Source: Streptomyces sp. SAJ15 (GTDB lineage: Bacteria > Actinomycetota > Actinomycetes > Streptomycetales > Streptomycetaceae). Taken from it: a stretch of 64,000 nucleotides of DNA. This document shows positions 56,343 through 64,000 of this stretch, piece by piece. The translations under genes were made by a program, and so were the position numbers. Location: positions 1 to 64,000 of the forward strand of contig NZ_NISY01000004.1 of NCBI RefSeq assembly GCF_007595705.1. The letters run 5' to 3'. How positions within the stretch are numbered: the stretch's first letter is position 1; every line of letters begins with the position of its first letter. The notes under the pieces are model-generated. The model was not told the DNA's origin and made no database searches. It was given only the letters and a program-made list of their open reading frames with translations.

Positions 56343-58574
56343 ATGCTCAAACTCGCGGTCGTGGAAGGTGTTCTGGAGCGGCTGACGTATGTCAATGAGG
56401 AGACGGGCTACACGGTCGCGCGGGTCGACACCGGCCGTGGCTCCGGCGACCTTCTCACCGTCGTCGGCTCGCTGCTCGGCGCGCAGCCGGGCGAGTCGCT
56501 GCGCCTGGAGGGTCGCTGGGGCTCACACCCGCAGTACGGCAAGCAGTTCACGGTGGAGAACTACACAACCGTGCTGCCCGCCACCGTCCAGGGCATCCGC
56601 CGCTATCTGGGCTCGGGGCTGATCAAGGGCATCGGGCCGCGGATCGCGGACCGGATCACCGAGCACTTCGGCGTGGACACCCTGGACGTGATCGAGAAGG
56701 AGCCGAAGCGGCTGATCGAGGTGCCCGGCCTCGGCCCCAAGCGCACGAAGATGATCGGGGCGGCCTGGGAGGAGCAGAAGGCGATCAAGGAGGTGATGGT
56801 CTTCCTCCAGGGGGTGGGCGTCTCGACCTCCATCGCGGTGCGGATCTACAAGAAGTACGGAGACGCCTCGATCTCCGTCACCAGGAACGAGCCGTATCGG
56901 CTGGCCGCCGATGTCTGGGGTATCGGATTCCTGACGGCCGACAAGATCGCGCAATCGGTGGGCATCCCGCATGACAGCCCGGAGCGGGTGAAGGCCGGGT
57001 TGCGGTACGCGCTGTCGCAGTCGACCGACAGCGGCCACTGCTATCTGCCGGAGGAGCGGCTGATCGCGGACGCGGTGAAGCTGCTCCAGGTGGACACCGG
57101 GCTGGTCATCGACTGTCTCGGCGAGCTGGCGGCGGACCCGGAGGGGGTGGTCCGGGAGTCCGTGCCCGGGGAGGACGGAGAGCCGGTCACCGCCGTCTAT
57201 CTGATCCCCTTCCATCGCGCCGAGATCTCCCTGGCGGCACAGCTGCTGCGGCTGCTGCGCTGCGAGGAGGACCGGATGCCCGCCTTCCAGGAGGTGGACT
57301 GGGAGGCGGCGCTGGGCTGGCTGGCCCGGCGCACCGGCGCGGACCTCGCCCCCGAGCAGCGGGACGCGGTGCGGCTGGCGCTGACCCGGAAGGTGGCGGT
57401 GCTCACCGGCGGCCCGGGCTGCGGCAAGTCGTTCACCGTGCGGTCCGTGGTCGAGCTGGCCCGGGCGAAGAAGGCCAAGGTGGTCCTGGCGGCACCGACG
57501 GGCCGGGCCGCCAAGCGGCTCGCGGAGCTCACCGGGGCGGACGCCTCCACGGTGCACCGGCTGTTGGAGCTCAAGCCGGGCGGGGACGCGGCCTATGACC
57601 GGGACCGCCCGCTCGACGCCGATCTGGTGGTGGTGGACGAGGCGTCGATGCTGGATCTGCTGCTCGCCAACAAGCTGGTCAAGGCCGTTCCGCCGGGCGC
57701 GCACCTGCTGTTGGTGGGGGATGTGGACCAGCTGCCGTCGGTGGGGGCCGGGGAGGTGCTGCGGGACCTGCTGGCGGACGGCGGACCGGTGCCCGCGGTG
57801 CGGCTGACCCGTATCTTCCGGCAGGCCCAGCAGTCCGGGGTGGTGACCAACGCACACCGCATCAACTCCGGGGTGCCGCCCCTCACCCAGGGCATGACCG
57901 ACTTCTTCCTCTTCGCCGAGGAGGACGCCGAGGCCGCCGCGCGGCTCACCGTGGATGTGGCGGCCCGTCGCATCCCGGCGAAGTTCGGCCTCGATCCGCG
58001 CCGCGATGTGCAGGTGCTGGCCCCGATGCACCGCGGTCCGGCCGGCGCCGCGGTGCTGAACGGGCTGCTCCAGCAGGCCGTCACCCCCGCCCGCCCCGAC
58101 CTCCCCGAACGCCGCTTCGGCGGCCGGGTCTTCCGAGTGGGCGACAAGGTCACCCAGATTCGGAACAACTACGAAAAAGGGGAAAACGGCGTCTTCAACG
58201 GCACCGTCGGCGTGGTCGCCTCGCTCAACGCCGAGGAGCAGCGGCTGACCGTCCGCACCGACGAGGACGAGGAGGTGCCCTACGACTTCGACGAGCTGGA
58301 CGAGCTGGCCCACGCCTACGCCGTGACCATCCATCGCTCCCAGGGCAGCGAGTACCCGGCCGTGGTGATCCCGGTGACCACCAGCGCCTGGATGATGCTC
58401 CAGCGAAATCTGTTGTATACGGCGGTAACCCGGGCAAAGCGCCTCGTTGTGCTGGTCGGGTCCCGTCGGGCGCTCGGTCAGGCGGTGCGTACAGTGTCCG
58501 CCGGTCGTCGCTGCACCGCGCTCGATCACCGAATCGGTGGCGCCATGCGTGTCGAGAGGGTTTCCGAACGGTGA
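56343..58574 (+). CDS. recD2: RecD2-type SF1B DNA helicase
   Basis: A 5'-3' DNA helicase of 743 aa, the RecBC-independent RecD2/YrrC form. An N-terminal OB-like part (KLAVVEGVLERLTYVNEETG) is followed by helix-hairpin-helix repeats (YLGSGLIKGIGPRIADRITE; IEVPGLGPKRTKMI), then helicase 1A with Walker A GGPGCGKSFT near residue 356 and Walker B VVVDEASMLD near 430, QLPSVGAGEV, and the C-terminal UvrD_C_2 HRSQGSEYPAVV. ATG 56343 begins the conserved region. Such enzymes help in replication-fork and mismatch repair. Divergent from ribokinase. Confidence 0.95.
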   Translation: MLKLAVVEGVLERLTYVNEETGYTVARVDTGRGSGDLLTVVGSLLGAQPGESLRLEGRWGSHPQYGKQFTVENYTTVLPATVQGIRRYLGSGLIKGIGPRIADRITEHFGVDTLDVIEKEPKRLIEVPGLGPKRTKMIGAAWEEQKAIKEVMVFLQGVGVSTSIAVRIYKKYGDASISVTRNEPYRLAADVWGIGFLTADKIAQSVGIPHDSPERVKAGLRYALSQSTDSGHCYLPEERLIADAVKLLQVDTGLVIDCLGELAADPEGVVRESVPGEDGEPVTAVYLIPFHRAEISLAAQLLRLLRCEEDRMPAFQEVDWEAALGWLARRTGADLAPEQRDAVRLALTRKVAVLTGGPGCGKSFTVRSVVELARAKKAKVVLAAPTGRAAKRLAELTGADASTVHRLLELKPGGDAAYDRDRPLDADLVVVDEASMLDLLLANKLVKAVPPGAHLLLVGDVDQLPSVGAGEVLRDLLADGGPVPAVRLTRIFRQAQQSGVVTNAHRINSGVPPLTQGMTDFFLFAEEDAEAAARLTVDVAARRIPAKFGLDPRRDVQVLAPMHRGPAGAAVLNGLLQQAVTPARPDLPERRFGGRVFRVGDKVTQIRNNYEKGENGVFNGTVGVVASLNAEEQRLTVRTDEDEEVPYDFDELDELAHAYAVTIHRSQGSEYPAVVIPVTTSAWMMLQRNLLYTAVTRAKRLVVLVGSRRALGQAVRTVSAGRRCTALDHRIGGAMRVERVSER

Positions 58575-58726
58575 CGAAGGGGGCAGGATGGGCATCGAGG
58601 GAGGCACTCAGTGCCGCCGATAGGCCCTTTGGCCGACCCCGAGTGCACGTTCATCGTCCAAATGGGGGAAGGTAGGGGGAGTCAGGGCACCTCGAAGAAG
58701 AGAACCAGACGTCGGTGAGGGATGAC

Positions 58727-60016
58727 GTGAGCGACAACTCTGTAGTACTGCGGTACGGGGACGGCGAATACACCTACCCGGTGGTCGACAGCACCGTCGG
58801 CGACAAGGGCTTCGATATCGGCAAGCTTCGCGCCCAGACCGGTCTGGTGACCCTGGACTCCGGTTACGGCAACACCGCGGCGTACAAATCCGCGATCACC
58901 TATCTTGATGGCGAATCGGGCATTCTGCGCTATCGCGGCTATCCGATCGAGCAGCTGGCCGAGCGCAGCACCTTCCTCGAGGTCGCTTACCTGCTCATCA
59001 ACGGCGAGCTGCCGACCGTGGACGAGCTGGCGGTCTTCAAGAACGAGATCACCACGCACACGCTGCTCCACGAGGACGTCAAGCGCTTCTACGACGGCTT
59101 CCCGCGGGACGCGCACCCGATGGCGATGCTGTCCTCGGTGGTCAGCGCGCTGTCGACGTTCTACCAGGACAGCCACAACCCGTTCGACGAGCAGCAGCGC
59201 AACCTGTCGACCGTGCGGCTGCTGGCCAAGCTGCCGACGATCGCCGCCTACGCGTACAAGAAGTCGGTCGGTCACCCGTTCGTCTACCCGCGTAACGACC
59301 TCGGCTACGTCGAGAACTTCCTGCGGATGACCTTCTCGGTGCCGGCCCAGGAGTACGACCTCGACCCGGTCGTGGTCAACGCGCTCGACAAGCTGCTGAT
59401 CCTGCACGCGGACCACGAGCAGAACTGTTCCACCTCGACGGTCCGCCTGGTCGGCTCCTCGCAGGCCAACATGTTCGCCTCCGTCTCGGCGGGCATCAGC
59501 GCCCTGTGGGGTCCGCTGCACGGTGGCGCCAACCAGAGCGTGCTGGAGATGCTGGAGGGCATCCAGCGCTCCGGCGGCGACGTCGACTCCTTCATCCGCA
59601 AGGTGAAGAACAAGGAAGACGGCGTGAAGCTCATGGGCTTCGGGCACCGCGTCTACAAGAACTTCGACCCCCGGGCGAAGATCATCAAGGCGGCGGCGCA
59701 CGACGTCCTCTCGGCGCTCGGCAAGAGCGACGAGCTGCTGGACATCGCGCTCAAGCTCGAAGAGCACGCGCTCGCCGACGACTACTTCGTCTCGCGCAAG
59801 CTCTACCCGAACGTGGACTTCTACACCGGTCTCATCTACCGGGCGATGGGCTTCCCGACCGAGATGTTCACCGTGCTCTTCGCGCTCGGCCGGCTCCCCG
59901 GCTGGATCGCCCAGTGGCACGAGATGATCAAGGAGCCGGGCTCCCGCATCGGCCGTCCGCGCCAGATCTACACCGGCGTGGTCGAGCGCGACTTCGTCCC
60001 GGTCGAGCAGCGCTGA
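58727..60016 (+). CDS. citA: Citrate synthase
   Basis: Condenses oxaloacetate and acetyl-CoA. The 429-aa protein is a type II (hexameric-class) enzyme: GILRYRGYPIEQLAE, HADHEQNCSTSTVRLVGSS with the first catalytic His nearby, GPLHGGANQSVLEML and MGFGHRVYKNFDPRAKII with the second His; the catalytic Asp lies in the NVDFYTGLIY region. GTG 58727 follows GAGGGATGAC, and its first residues (VSDNSVVLRYGDGEYTYP) agree with the S. coelicolor CitA I remember (SCO2736); the GTG is more likely than the in-frame start at 58715. A long terminator follows. Confidence 0.96.
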   Translation: MSDNSVVLRYGDGEYTYPVVDSTVGDKGFDIGKLRAQTGLVTLDSGYGNTAAYKSAITYLDGESGILRYRGYPIEQLAERSTFLEVAYLLINGELPTVDELAVFKNEITTHTLLHEDVKRFYDGFPRDAHPMAMLSSVVSALSTFYQDSHNPFDEQQRNLSTVRLLAKLPTIAAYAYKKSVGHPFVYPRNDLGYVENFLRMTFSVPAQEYDLDPVVVNALDKLLILHADHEQNCSTSTVRLVGSSQANMFASVSAGISALWGPLHGGANQSVLEMLEGIQRSGGDVDSFIRKVKNKEDGVKLMGFGHRVYKNFDPRAKIIKAAAHDVLSALGKSDELLDIALKLEEHALADDYFVSRKLYPNVDFYTGLIYRAMGFPTEMFTVLFALGRLPGWIAQWHEMIKEPGSRIGRPRQIYTGVVERDFVPVEQR

Positions 60017-60089
60017 CGCCCGCGGCGCGTGTCCGAGCGATCCGCTGTGCGCGTGATCGGTCGGCCGCGGGCCGTCGGTAGCTGATCGC

Positions 60090-60181
60090 GCAGTTCCCCG
60101 CGCCCCTTCGGGGCGCGGTTCGGTGCCCCGAAACGAAAGCGCCCCGCGCCTAATCCCCCCACGGGTTAGGGCGGGGCGCTT
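60090..60181 (+). terminator. Two terminator hairpins after citA
   Basis: First the common streptomycete element with CCGCGCCCC-ttc-GGGGCGCGG (60098-60118, in the context gcgcagttccccgcgcccc). Second a longer hairpin at 60137-60181: AAGCGCCCCGC pairs with GCGGGGCGCTT and, inside, CCTAA pairs with TTAGG. Confidence 0.8.
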
Positions 60182-60442
60182 CCCGTTCCCCGGTGCGGAT
60201 TCCCCCCACGGGATCCGGCCGGGCGTCTGCTGGCCGCAAACAACCAGGGTCGCGACCTGCCGGGACCCGTACGTGCGGGAGGGCCGCTCAAAGCTCCCCG
60301 TGTACGTGCCCCGGCTACGCGTAGCCGGAATACGTCCCCCAAGACGACCCAGCCGCACAGTTAGACTCTCCACTCCCGACAATGGTTACGTTCAGTTGAC
60401 TGTGATCTGCGTCTCTTGCCATATGCGCATCTAAAAGGGCAA
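60182..60442. other. Intergenic region with an orphan promoter-like sequence
   Basis: No gene supported. TTGACT (60396-60401) followed 18 bases on by CATATG (60420-60425) resembles a plus-strand promoter, but a transcript from it would run straight into the hairpin at 60443. The stretch is AT-richer than its surroundings. Confidence 0.45.
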
Positions 60443-60468
60443 GAGCCCCGATCGGGAGATCGGGGCTC
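60443..60468 (-). terminator. Intrinsic terminator of copA
   Basis: Perfect 11-bp stem GAGCCCCGATC with a 4-base loop; on the minus strand it is followed by TTGCCCTTTT. It lies 41 bp past the copA stop. Confidence 0.85.
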
Positions 60469-60509
60469 CGCTGTATGGGTGGTGTGCGGCTTATGGCGGC
60501 TTGGTAAAG

Positions 60510-62828
60510 CTATGTGGACGATGTGAAGGTCCGCAGTCGCAGACTGTTGGTCACCACGAAGACCGAGGAGAAGGCCATCGTGGCCCCGGCGATCATCGGG
60601 TTGAGCATGCCGGCCGCCGCGAGCGGCAGCGCGGCCACGTTGTAGCCGAAGGCCCAGAAGAGGTTGCCCTTGATGGTGCCGAGGGTCTTGCGGGAGAGCC
60701 GGATGGCGTCCGCGGCCACCCGCAGGTCGCCCCGGACCAGGGTCAGGTCCCCGGCCTCGATGGCGGCGTCGGTGCCGGTGCCCATCGCCAGCCCCAGGTC
60801 GGCGGTGGCCAGCGCGGCCGCGTCGTTGACGCCGTCGCCGACCATGGCGACCGAGTGGCCCTCGGCCTGGAGCCGCTCGACCACGTCGACCTTGTCCTGC
60901 GGCAGCACCTCGGCGTAGACCCGCTCGATCCCGACCTCGCGCGCCACCGCCTCCGCGACCAGCGCGTTGTCACCGGTCAGCAGCACCGGGGTGAGGCCCA
61001 GCGCGCGCAGCCGGGCGACGGCCTCGGGGCTGCTCTCCTTGATCGCGTCGGCGACGGTGAGCACGCCGCGCGCCGCGCCGTCCCAGGCCACGGCGACCGC
61101 CGTGCGGCCCTCCGCCTCCGCGGCGGCCTTGGCCTCGGCCAGCTCCGCGGGCAGCTCGATGGACCACTCGGCCAGCAGCTTCTCGCGGCCGACCAGCACC
61201 GCGTGCCCCTCGACGACGCCCTGGACGCCGAGGCCGGCGAGGTTCTCGAAGCCCTCGGGGGCGGGCAGGGCGGCCGCGCCGGTGCGCTCCAGGGCGCCGT
61301 CGGCGATGGCGCGGGCGATGGGGTGCTCCGAGGCGTGCTCCAGGGCTCCCGCCAGCCGCAGCAGTTCGCTCTCGTCGACGCCGGAGGCGGGGTGCACCCC
61401 GTGCAGGCTCATCCGGCCGGTGGTGACCGTGCCGGTCTTGTCCAGGACCACGGTGTCCACGCGGCGGGTGGACTCCAGCACCTCGGGGCCCTTGATCAGG
61501 ATGCCCAGCTGGGCGCCGCGGCCGGTGCCGACCATCAGCGCGGTCGGGGTGGCCAGGCCCAGCGCACAGGGGCAGGCGATGATCAGGACGGCCACGGCGG
61601 CGGTGAAGGCGGCGGCCGCGTCGCCGGTGAGCAGCAGCCAGGTCGCCAGGGTGCCCAGCGCCAGCAGGATGACCACCGGGACGAAGATCCCCGAGATCCG
61701 GTCCGCCAGCCGCTGCACCTCCGCCTTGCCGTTCTGCGCGTCCTCCACCAGTCGGGCCATCCGGGACAGCTGGGTGTCGGCGCCGACCCGGGTGGCCTCG
61801 ACGACCAGCCGCCCCGCGGTGTTCACGGTGGCTCCGGTGACCGCGTCGCCGACCGTCACGTCCACCGGCACCGACTCGCCGGTCAGCATCGAGGCGTCCA
61901 CCGCGGAGGCGCCCTCGACCACGGTGCCGTCCGTGGCGATCTTCTCCCCGGGGCGGACGACGAAGCGGTCGCCGACCGCCAGCCGGCCGACCGGGACGCG
62001 CTCCTCGCGGCCGCCGCGCAGCACGGTGACGTCCTTCGCGCCCAGCTCCATCAGGGCGCGCAGGGCGGCGCCGGCGCGGCGCTTGGACCGGGCCTCCAGA
62101 TAGCGGCCGACCAGGATGAGCGCGGTGACCCCGGCCGCCGCCTCCAGGTAGATCGAGGAGGACCCGTCGGAGCGGGAGACGGTGAGGTCGAAGCCGTGGT
62201 TCATGCCGGGCATGCCCGCGTCGCCGAGGAACAGCGCCCAGAGCGACCAGCCGAGCGCGGCGAGGGTGCCCATCGAGATGAGGGTGTCCATGGTGGCCGC
62301 GCCGTGTCGGGCGTTGGTCCAGGCGGCCTTGTGGAACGGATAGCCGCCCCAGGCCACGACGGGGGCGGCCAGGGTGAGGGACAGCCACTGCCAGTAGTCG
62401 AACTGGAGCGCGGGGACCATCGCCAGTAGGACGACGGGCACCGAAAGGGCGACCGTGACGAGCATGCGCTCGCGCAGCTCGGCGAGGTCCTGGGCGCCGT
62501 GCTCGACGGCCGCCTCCGCGGGCCCCTCCTCGGGGCTCGGCTGGGCCGCCTCGGGTCGCGCGGGGGGCGCGGGCTCCTCGGCGGTGTAGCCGGTCTTGAC
62601 GACGGTCGCGATCAGATCGGCGACCTCGACGCCGGTGGGGAAGGTGACCTTGGCCTTCTCGGTGGCGAAGTTGACCGTGGCGGTGACGCCGTCCATCCGG
62701 TTGAGCTTCTTCTCCACGCGCGCCGCGCAGGAGGCGCAGGTCATTCCGCCGATGGCGAGTTCGACCTGGCTGGTCGGCGGTTCCGCGACGGTGGGCTGAG
62801 CCGTGGTTTCGGGGGCCGTGCTGGTCAT
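60510..62828 (-). CDS. copA: Copper-translocating P-type ATPase
   Basis: Pumps Cu(I) out of the cell; 772 aa. One N-terminal heavy-metal domain with [16 protein letters not shown] near residue 27, eight predicted membrane helices, the TGES actuator motif near 320, the metal gate CPC in IIACPCALG near 416, the phosphorylated Asp in DKTGTVTTG near 459, the HP motif in ASEHPIARA, and [10 protein letters not shown]. Near the end, [16 protein letters not shown] and [15 protein letters not shown] carry the other Cu(I) site residues (N, Y, M, S). ATG 62828 follows GGGAGAC; the frame is open to 62885. Second gene of a copZ-copA unit with 86 bp between. Confidence 0.97.
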   Translation of the reverse strand: MTSTAPETTAQPTVAEPPTSQVELAIGGMTCASCAARVEKKLNRMDGVTATVNFATEKAKVTFPTGVEVADLIATVVKTGYTAEEPAPPARPEAAQPSPEEGPAEAAVEHGAQDLAELRERMLVTVALSVPVVLLAMVPALQFDYWQWLSLTLAAPVVAWGGYPFHKAAWTNARHGAATMDTLISMGTLAALGWSLWALFLGDAGMPGMNHGFDLTVSRSDGSSSIYLEAAAGVTALILVGRYLEARSKRRAGAALRALMELGAKDVTVLRGGREERVPVGRLAVGDRFVVRPGEKIATDGTVVEGASAVDASMLTGESVPVDVTVGDAVTGATVNTAGRLVVEATRVGADTQLSRMARLVEDAQNGKAEVQRLADRISGIFVPVVILLALGTLATWLLLTGDAAAAFTAAVAVLIIACPCALGLATPTALMVGTGRGAQLGILIKGPEVLESTRRVDTVVLDKTGTVTTGRMSLHGVHPASGVDESELLRLAGALEHASEHPIARAIADGALERTGAAALPAPEGFENLAGLGVQGVVEGHAVLVGREKLLAEWSIELPAELAEAKAAAEAEGRTAVAVAWDGAARGVLTVADAIKESSPEAVARLRALGLTPVLLTGDNALVAEAVAREVGIERVYAEVLPQDKVDVVERLQAEGHSVAMVGDGVNDAAALATADLGLAMGTGTDAAIEAGDLTLVRGDLRVAADAIRLSRKTLGTIKGNLFWAFGYNVAALPLAAAGMLNPMIAGATMAFSSVFVVTNSLRLRTFTSST

Positions 62829-62914
62829 GGGGGTCTCCCGTGGGGTGGGCCGGGTCGTGCGGCGGCTGTATGAGCAGGGCGGCACGACCCGGCGGGGTGT
62901 GGCTGCGGGGTCGC

Positions 62915-63148
62915 TCAGACCCGGCCGACGAGCTCGTAGCCGGCCTCGTCCACGGCGGCGCGGACGGCCTCCTCGTCCAGCGCGGCGGCCGAGACCACGG
63001 TGACCTCGCCGGTGGCGGCGACGGCCTTGACCGAGCTGACGCCGGCGATCGCGGAGATCTCCTCGGAGACAGCGCCCTCGCAGTGCCCGCAGGTCATTCC
63101 CGTCACCTTGAAGACGGTGGTCACGGCGGTGTTGGCCTCGGAGGTCAT
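62915..63148 (-). CDS. copZ: Copper chaperone CopZ
   Basis: A 77-aa metallochaperone that hands Cu(I) to CopA. A single HMA domain with the CxxC in [18 protein letters not shown] near residue 22 and the ferredoxin-like beta-alpha-beta ending [18 protein letters not shown] is 5 bases before ATG 63148; the longer frame to 63223 overlaps the promoter. First gene of the pair, under a CsoR-type operator about 80 bp upstream. Confidence 0.95.
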   Translation of the reverse strand: MTSEANTAVTTVFKVTGMTCGHCEGAVSEEISAIAGVSSVKAVAATGEVTVVSAAALDEEAVRAAVDEAGYELVGRV

Positions 63149-63226
63149 GGTTGCTCCTGTAGGGGTGTGTATACGGCTGTTCGCGGGGAGGTCGGCGAGG
63201 TGCCGGTGGCTTCCCACATCCACAAC

Positions 63227-63246
63227 TGTATACCCCTAGGGGGTAT
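63227..63246 (-). promoter_or_regulatory. CsoR-type copper operator over the copZA promoter
   Basis: ATACCCC-TAG-GGGGTAT at 63230-63246 is a perfect inverted repeat of the form bound by actinobacterial CsoR, which lets go when it binds Cu(I). On the minus strand TATACA (complement of 63227-63232) overlaps its edge and can act as the -10 box. No csoR gene is in the window. Confidence 0.85.
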
Positions 63247-63365
63247 CGCGCACCCCTTCTTCCGAGTCATGTCTTCGACATATGTTCGTGCGATCCGGCG
63301 CCGGTTCCGCGGGGCGCGGCCGGACCCACGCCGCCGCCCGCGCCGTCGCGCGCCCCGCGACGCGA

Positions 63366-63404
63366 AACGGGTCCCGCACCTCGTGGTGAGGTGCGGGACC
63401 CGTT
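63366..63404 (-). terminator. Hairpin terminator after the small HTH gene
   Basis: Perfect 17-bp inverted repeat (AACGGGTCCCGCACCTC and complement) with a 5-base loop, 25 bp past the stop at 63429 and facing copZA upstream DNA. Confidence 0.85.
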
Positions 63405-63428
63405 CGGGGGAGAGCGGCTCCGGCGTGG

Positions 63429-63629
63429 TCAGGGATCGCGGCGGGGGCGGTTGCCCGGGCGGCGGGTGACCCAGGCGCGGATGGTGTCGGCGAACCAGTA
63501 CGGCTTCCCGGCCTCCACCAGGTCCGGCGACGGCAGCAGTCCGTGCTTGCGGTACGAGCGCACGGTGTCGGGCCGCACGCCGATGTGCGCGGCGATCTCC
63601 TGGTACGACCAGAGTCTGCGGTCGGTCAT
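63429..63629 (-). CDS. Small HTH (AlpA/MerR-like) DNA-binding protein
   Basis: A 66-aa protein that is one winged helix-turn-helix: LWSYQEIAAHIGVRPDTVRS, then YRKHGLLPSPDLVEAGKPYW and FADTIRAWVTRRPGN. This is the excisionase/MerR-type fold used by BldC-like regulators, but the sequence is clearly not BldC. AAGGAAGGCGCGAG precedes ATG 63629. It has its own terminator. No phage or mobile genes are nearby, so it is more likely a chromosomal regulator than an excisionase. Confidence 0.8.
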   Translation of the reverse strand: MTDRRLWSYQEIAAHIGVRPDTVRSYRKHGLLPSPDLVEAGKPYWFADTIRAWVTRRPGNRPRRDP

Positions 63630-63925
63630 GTCTCGCGCCTTCCTTCAGGGCCGCGGCGGACGGCTCGGGGGAGAGTCGTCGGGGGTCGCCGCGGCGCGAC
63701 CGTTGGTCGTCACTCAGCGTGCCCGCTCCGCCTCGCGGCCCGGCCGGTGCGAGGCGGGTGTGGAAGGGCTGTGGCTCAAGGCGCACGGAAGTGTGACGTC
63801 TGTGACGGAAGGGTGACGCTCCGCGACGGCGTGGCGGGTTGCCGGGGACACCGGCCGCCCCCGTCCGGCCGGTGTCCCGCGCCGGCCGGGTGGCCCGGCC
63901 GGCGGCCTCGTCCGCGCGTCAGCGA
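63630..63925. other. Intergenic region
   Basis: I see no gene, clear hairpin or long repeat here apart from short GC-rich inverted segments around 63850-63900 (ggccggtgtcccgcgccggcc). Confidence 0.5.
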
Positions 63926-64000
63926 TCAGGGCGTGGGCGCGGCCGCCTCGGTCAGCGCGGCCATGCGCTCGGCCATCTCGCTCAGCCGCACCGGGCGGTG
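63926..64000 (-). CDS. 3' end of a gene running off the window
   Basis: The last 24 codons of a minus-strand frame, reading HRPVRLSEMAERMAALTEAA then APTP and TGA (complement of 63926-63928). The regular helix pattern looks coding. Too short to name. Confidence 0.45.
   Translation of the reverse strand, partial: HRPVRLSEMAERMAALTEAAAPTP

Noticed and set aside
60123..60434. 103-aa plus-strand ORF after citA
   Set aside because: It spans a terminator hairpin and has no coding character or start signal.
63429..63629. Small HTH protein as a plasmid or phage excisionase
   Set aside because: No integrase, attachment repeats or phage genes nearby; it has its own terminator and chromosomal neighbours.

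Overview
The window is chromosomal DNA of a Streptomyces-type actinomycete. GC content is very high, third codon positions are almost all G or C, GTG starts and ATGA/GTGA gene overlaps are common, and there is a TTA-containing adpA next to ornA and a tRNA-His. From memory, the gene order resembles the S. coelicolor stretch from about SCO2794 (LacI regulator), SCO2793 (ornA) and SCO2792 (adpA) down to SCO2736 (citrate synthase) and the copZ/copA region. No database was searched, so all homology statements rest on motifs and remembered families.

Layout. 0-6.5 kb: a CebR-like LacI regulator, an FAD monooxygenase, a GNAT acetyltransferase, a small unknown, a penicillin-binding protein and an orphan sensor-domain membrane protein. 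6.9-11.1 kb: tRNA-His, ornA, adpA with a long upstream region, a small membrane protein and a universal stress protein. 11.5-16.8 kb: glmS, two conserved unknowns and a secreted GH20 hexosaminidase. 17-26.2 kb: a leucine/isovalerate degradation block (acyl-CoA dehydrogenase, HMG-CoA lyase, biotin carboxylase and carboxyltransferase subunits) on the minus strand, divergent from a TetR regulator, a second acyl-CoA dehydrogenase and a TesB thioesterase. 26.5-31.7 kb: a phosphatase divergent from an agmatinase-family ureohydrolase, a PAS/HTH regulator coupled to a PLP ammonia-lyase, and a methionine aminopeptidase divergent from a small XRE regulator. 31.9-41.2 kb: a fused heterodimer-type ABC exporter, secreted peptidase S37, a lipoprotein and a Tat-exported GH3 enzyme.

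41.2-46.5 kb is the accessory part. It holds a NUDIX gene, decayed remnants of a phosphatase/sulfatase-like gene and of an XRE/TPR regulator, fragments of a second CYTH gene, an intact CYTH-TPR gene pair, a DUF397/XRE-DUF5753 pair, and a chain of three small overlapping genes whose first member carries a TTA codon.

46.5-55 kb: LysR divergent from an EamA transporter, two TIM-barrel isomerase-type genes, a MarR-GNAT fusion, and a LacI regulator divergent from a three-gene carbohydrate operon (Gfo/Idh/MocA, DUF993, isomerase). 55.2-64 kb: ribokinase, RecD2 helicase, citrate synthase, the copZ-copA copper efflux pair under a clear CsoR-type operator, a small HTH protein and the end of a gene that runs off the window.

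The genes cooperate in several units: branched-chain acyl-CoA catabolism, amino-sugar and peptidoglycan/chitin turnover (glmS, GH20, GH3), developmental control (adpA, ornA), and copper efflux. The desferrioxamine genes that I recall lying between the hexosaminidase and the acyl-CoA dehydrogenase in S. coelicolor are not here; the two genes are only 0.2 kb apart. The most unusual features are the scarred CYTH-TPR region, tandem repeats touching the translation starts of adpA and of an acyl-CoA dehydrogenase, and a His-rich tail on AdpA.
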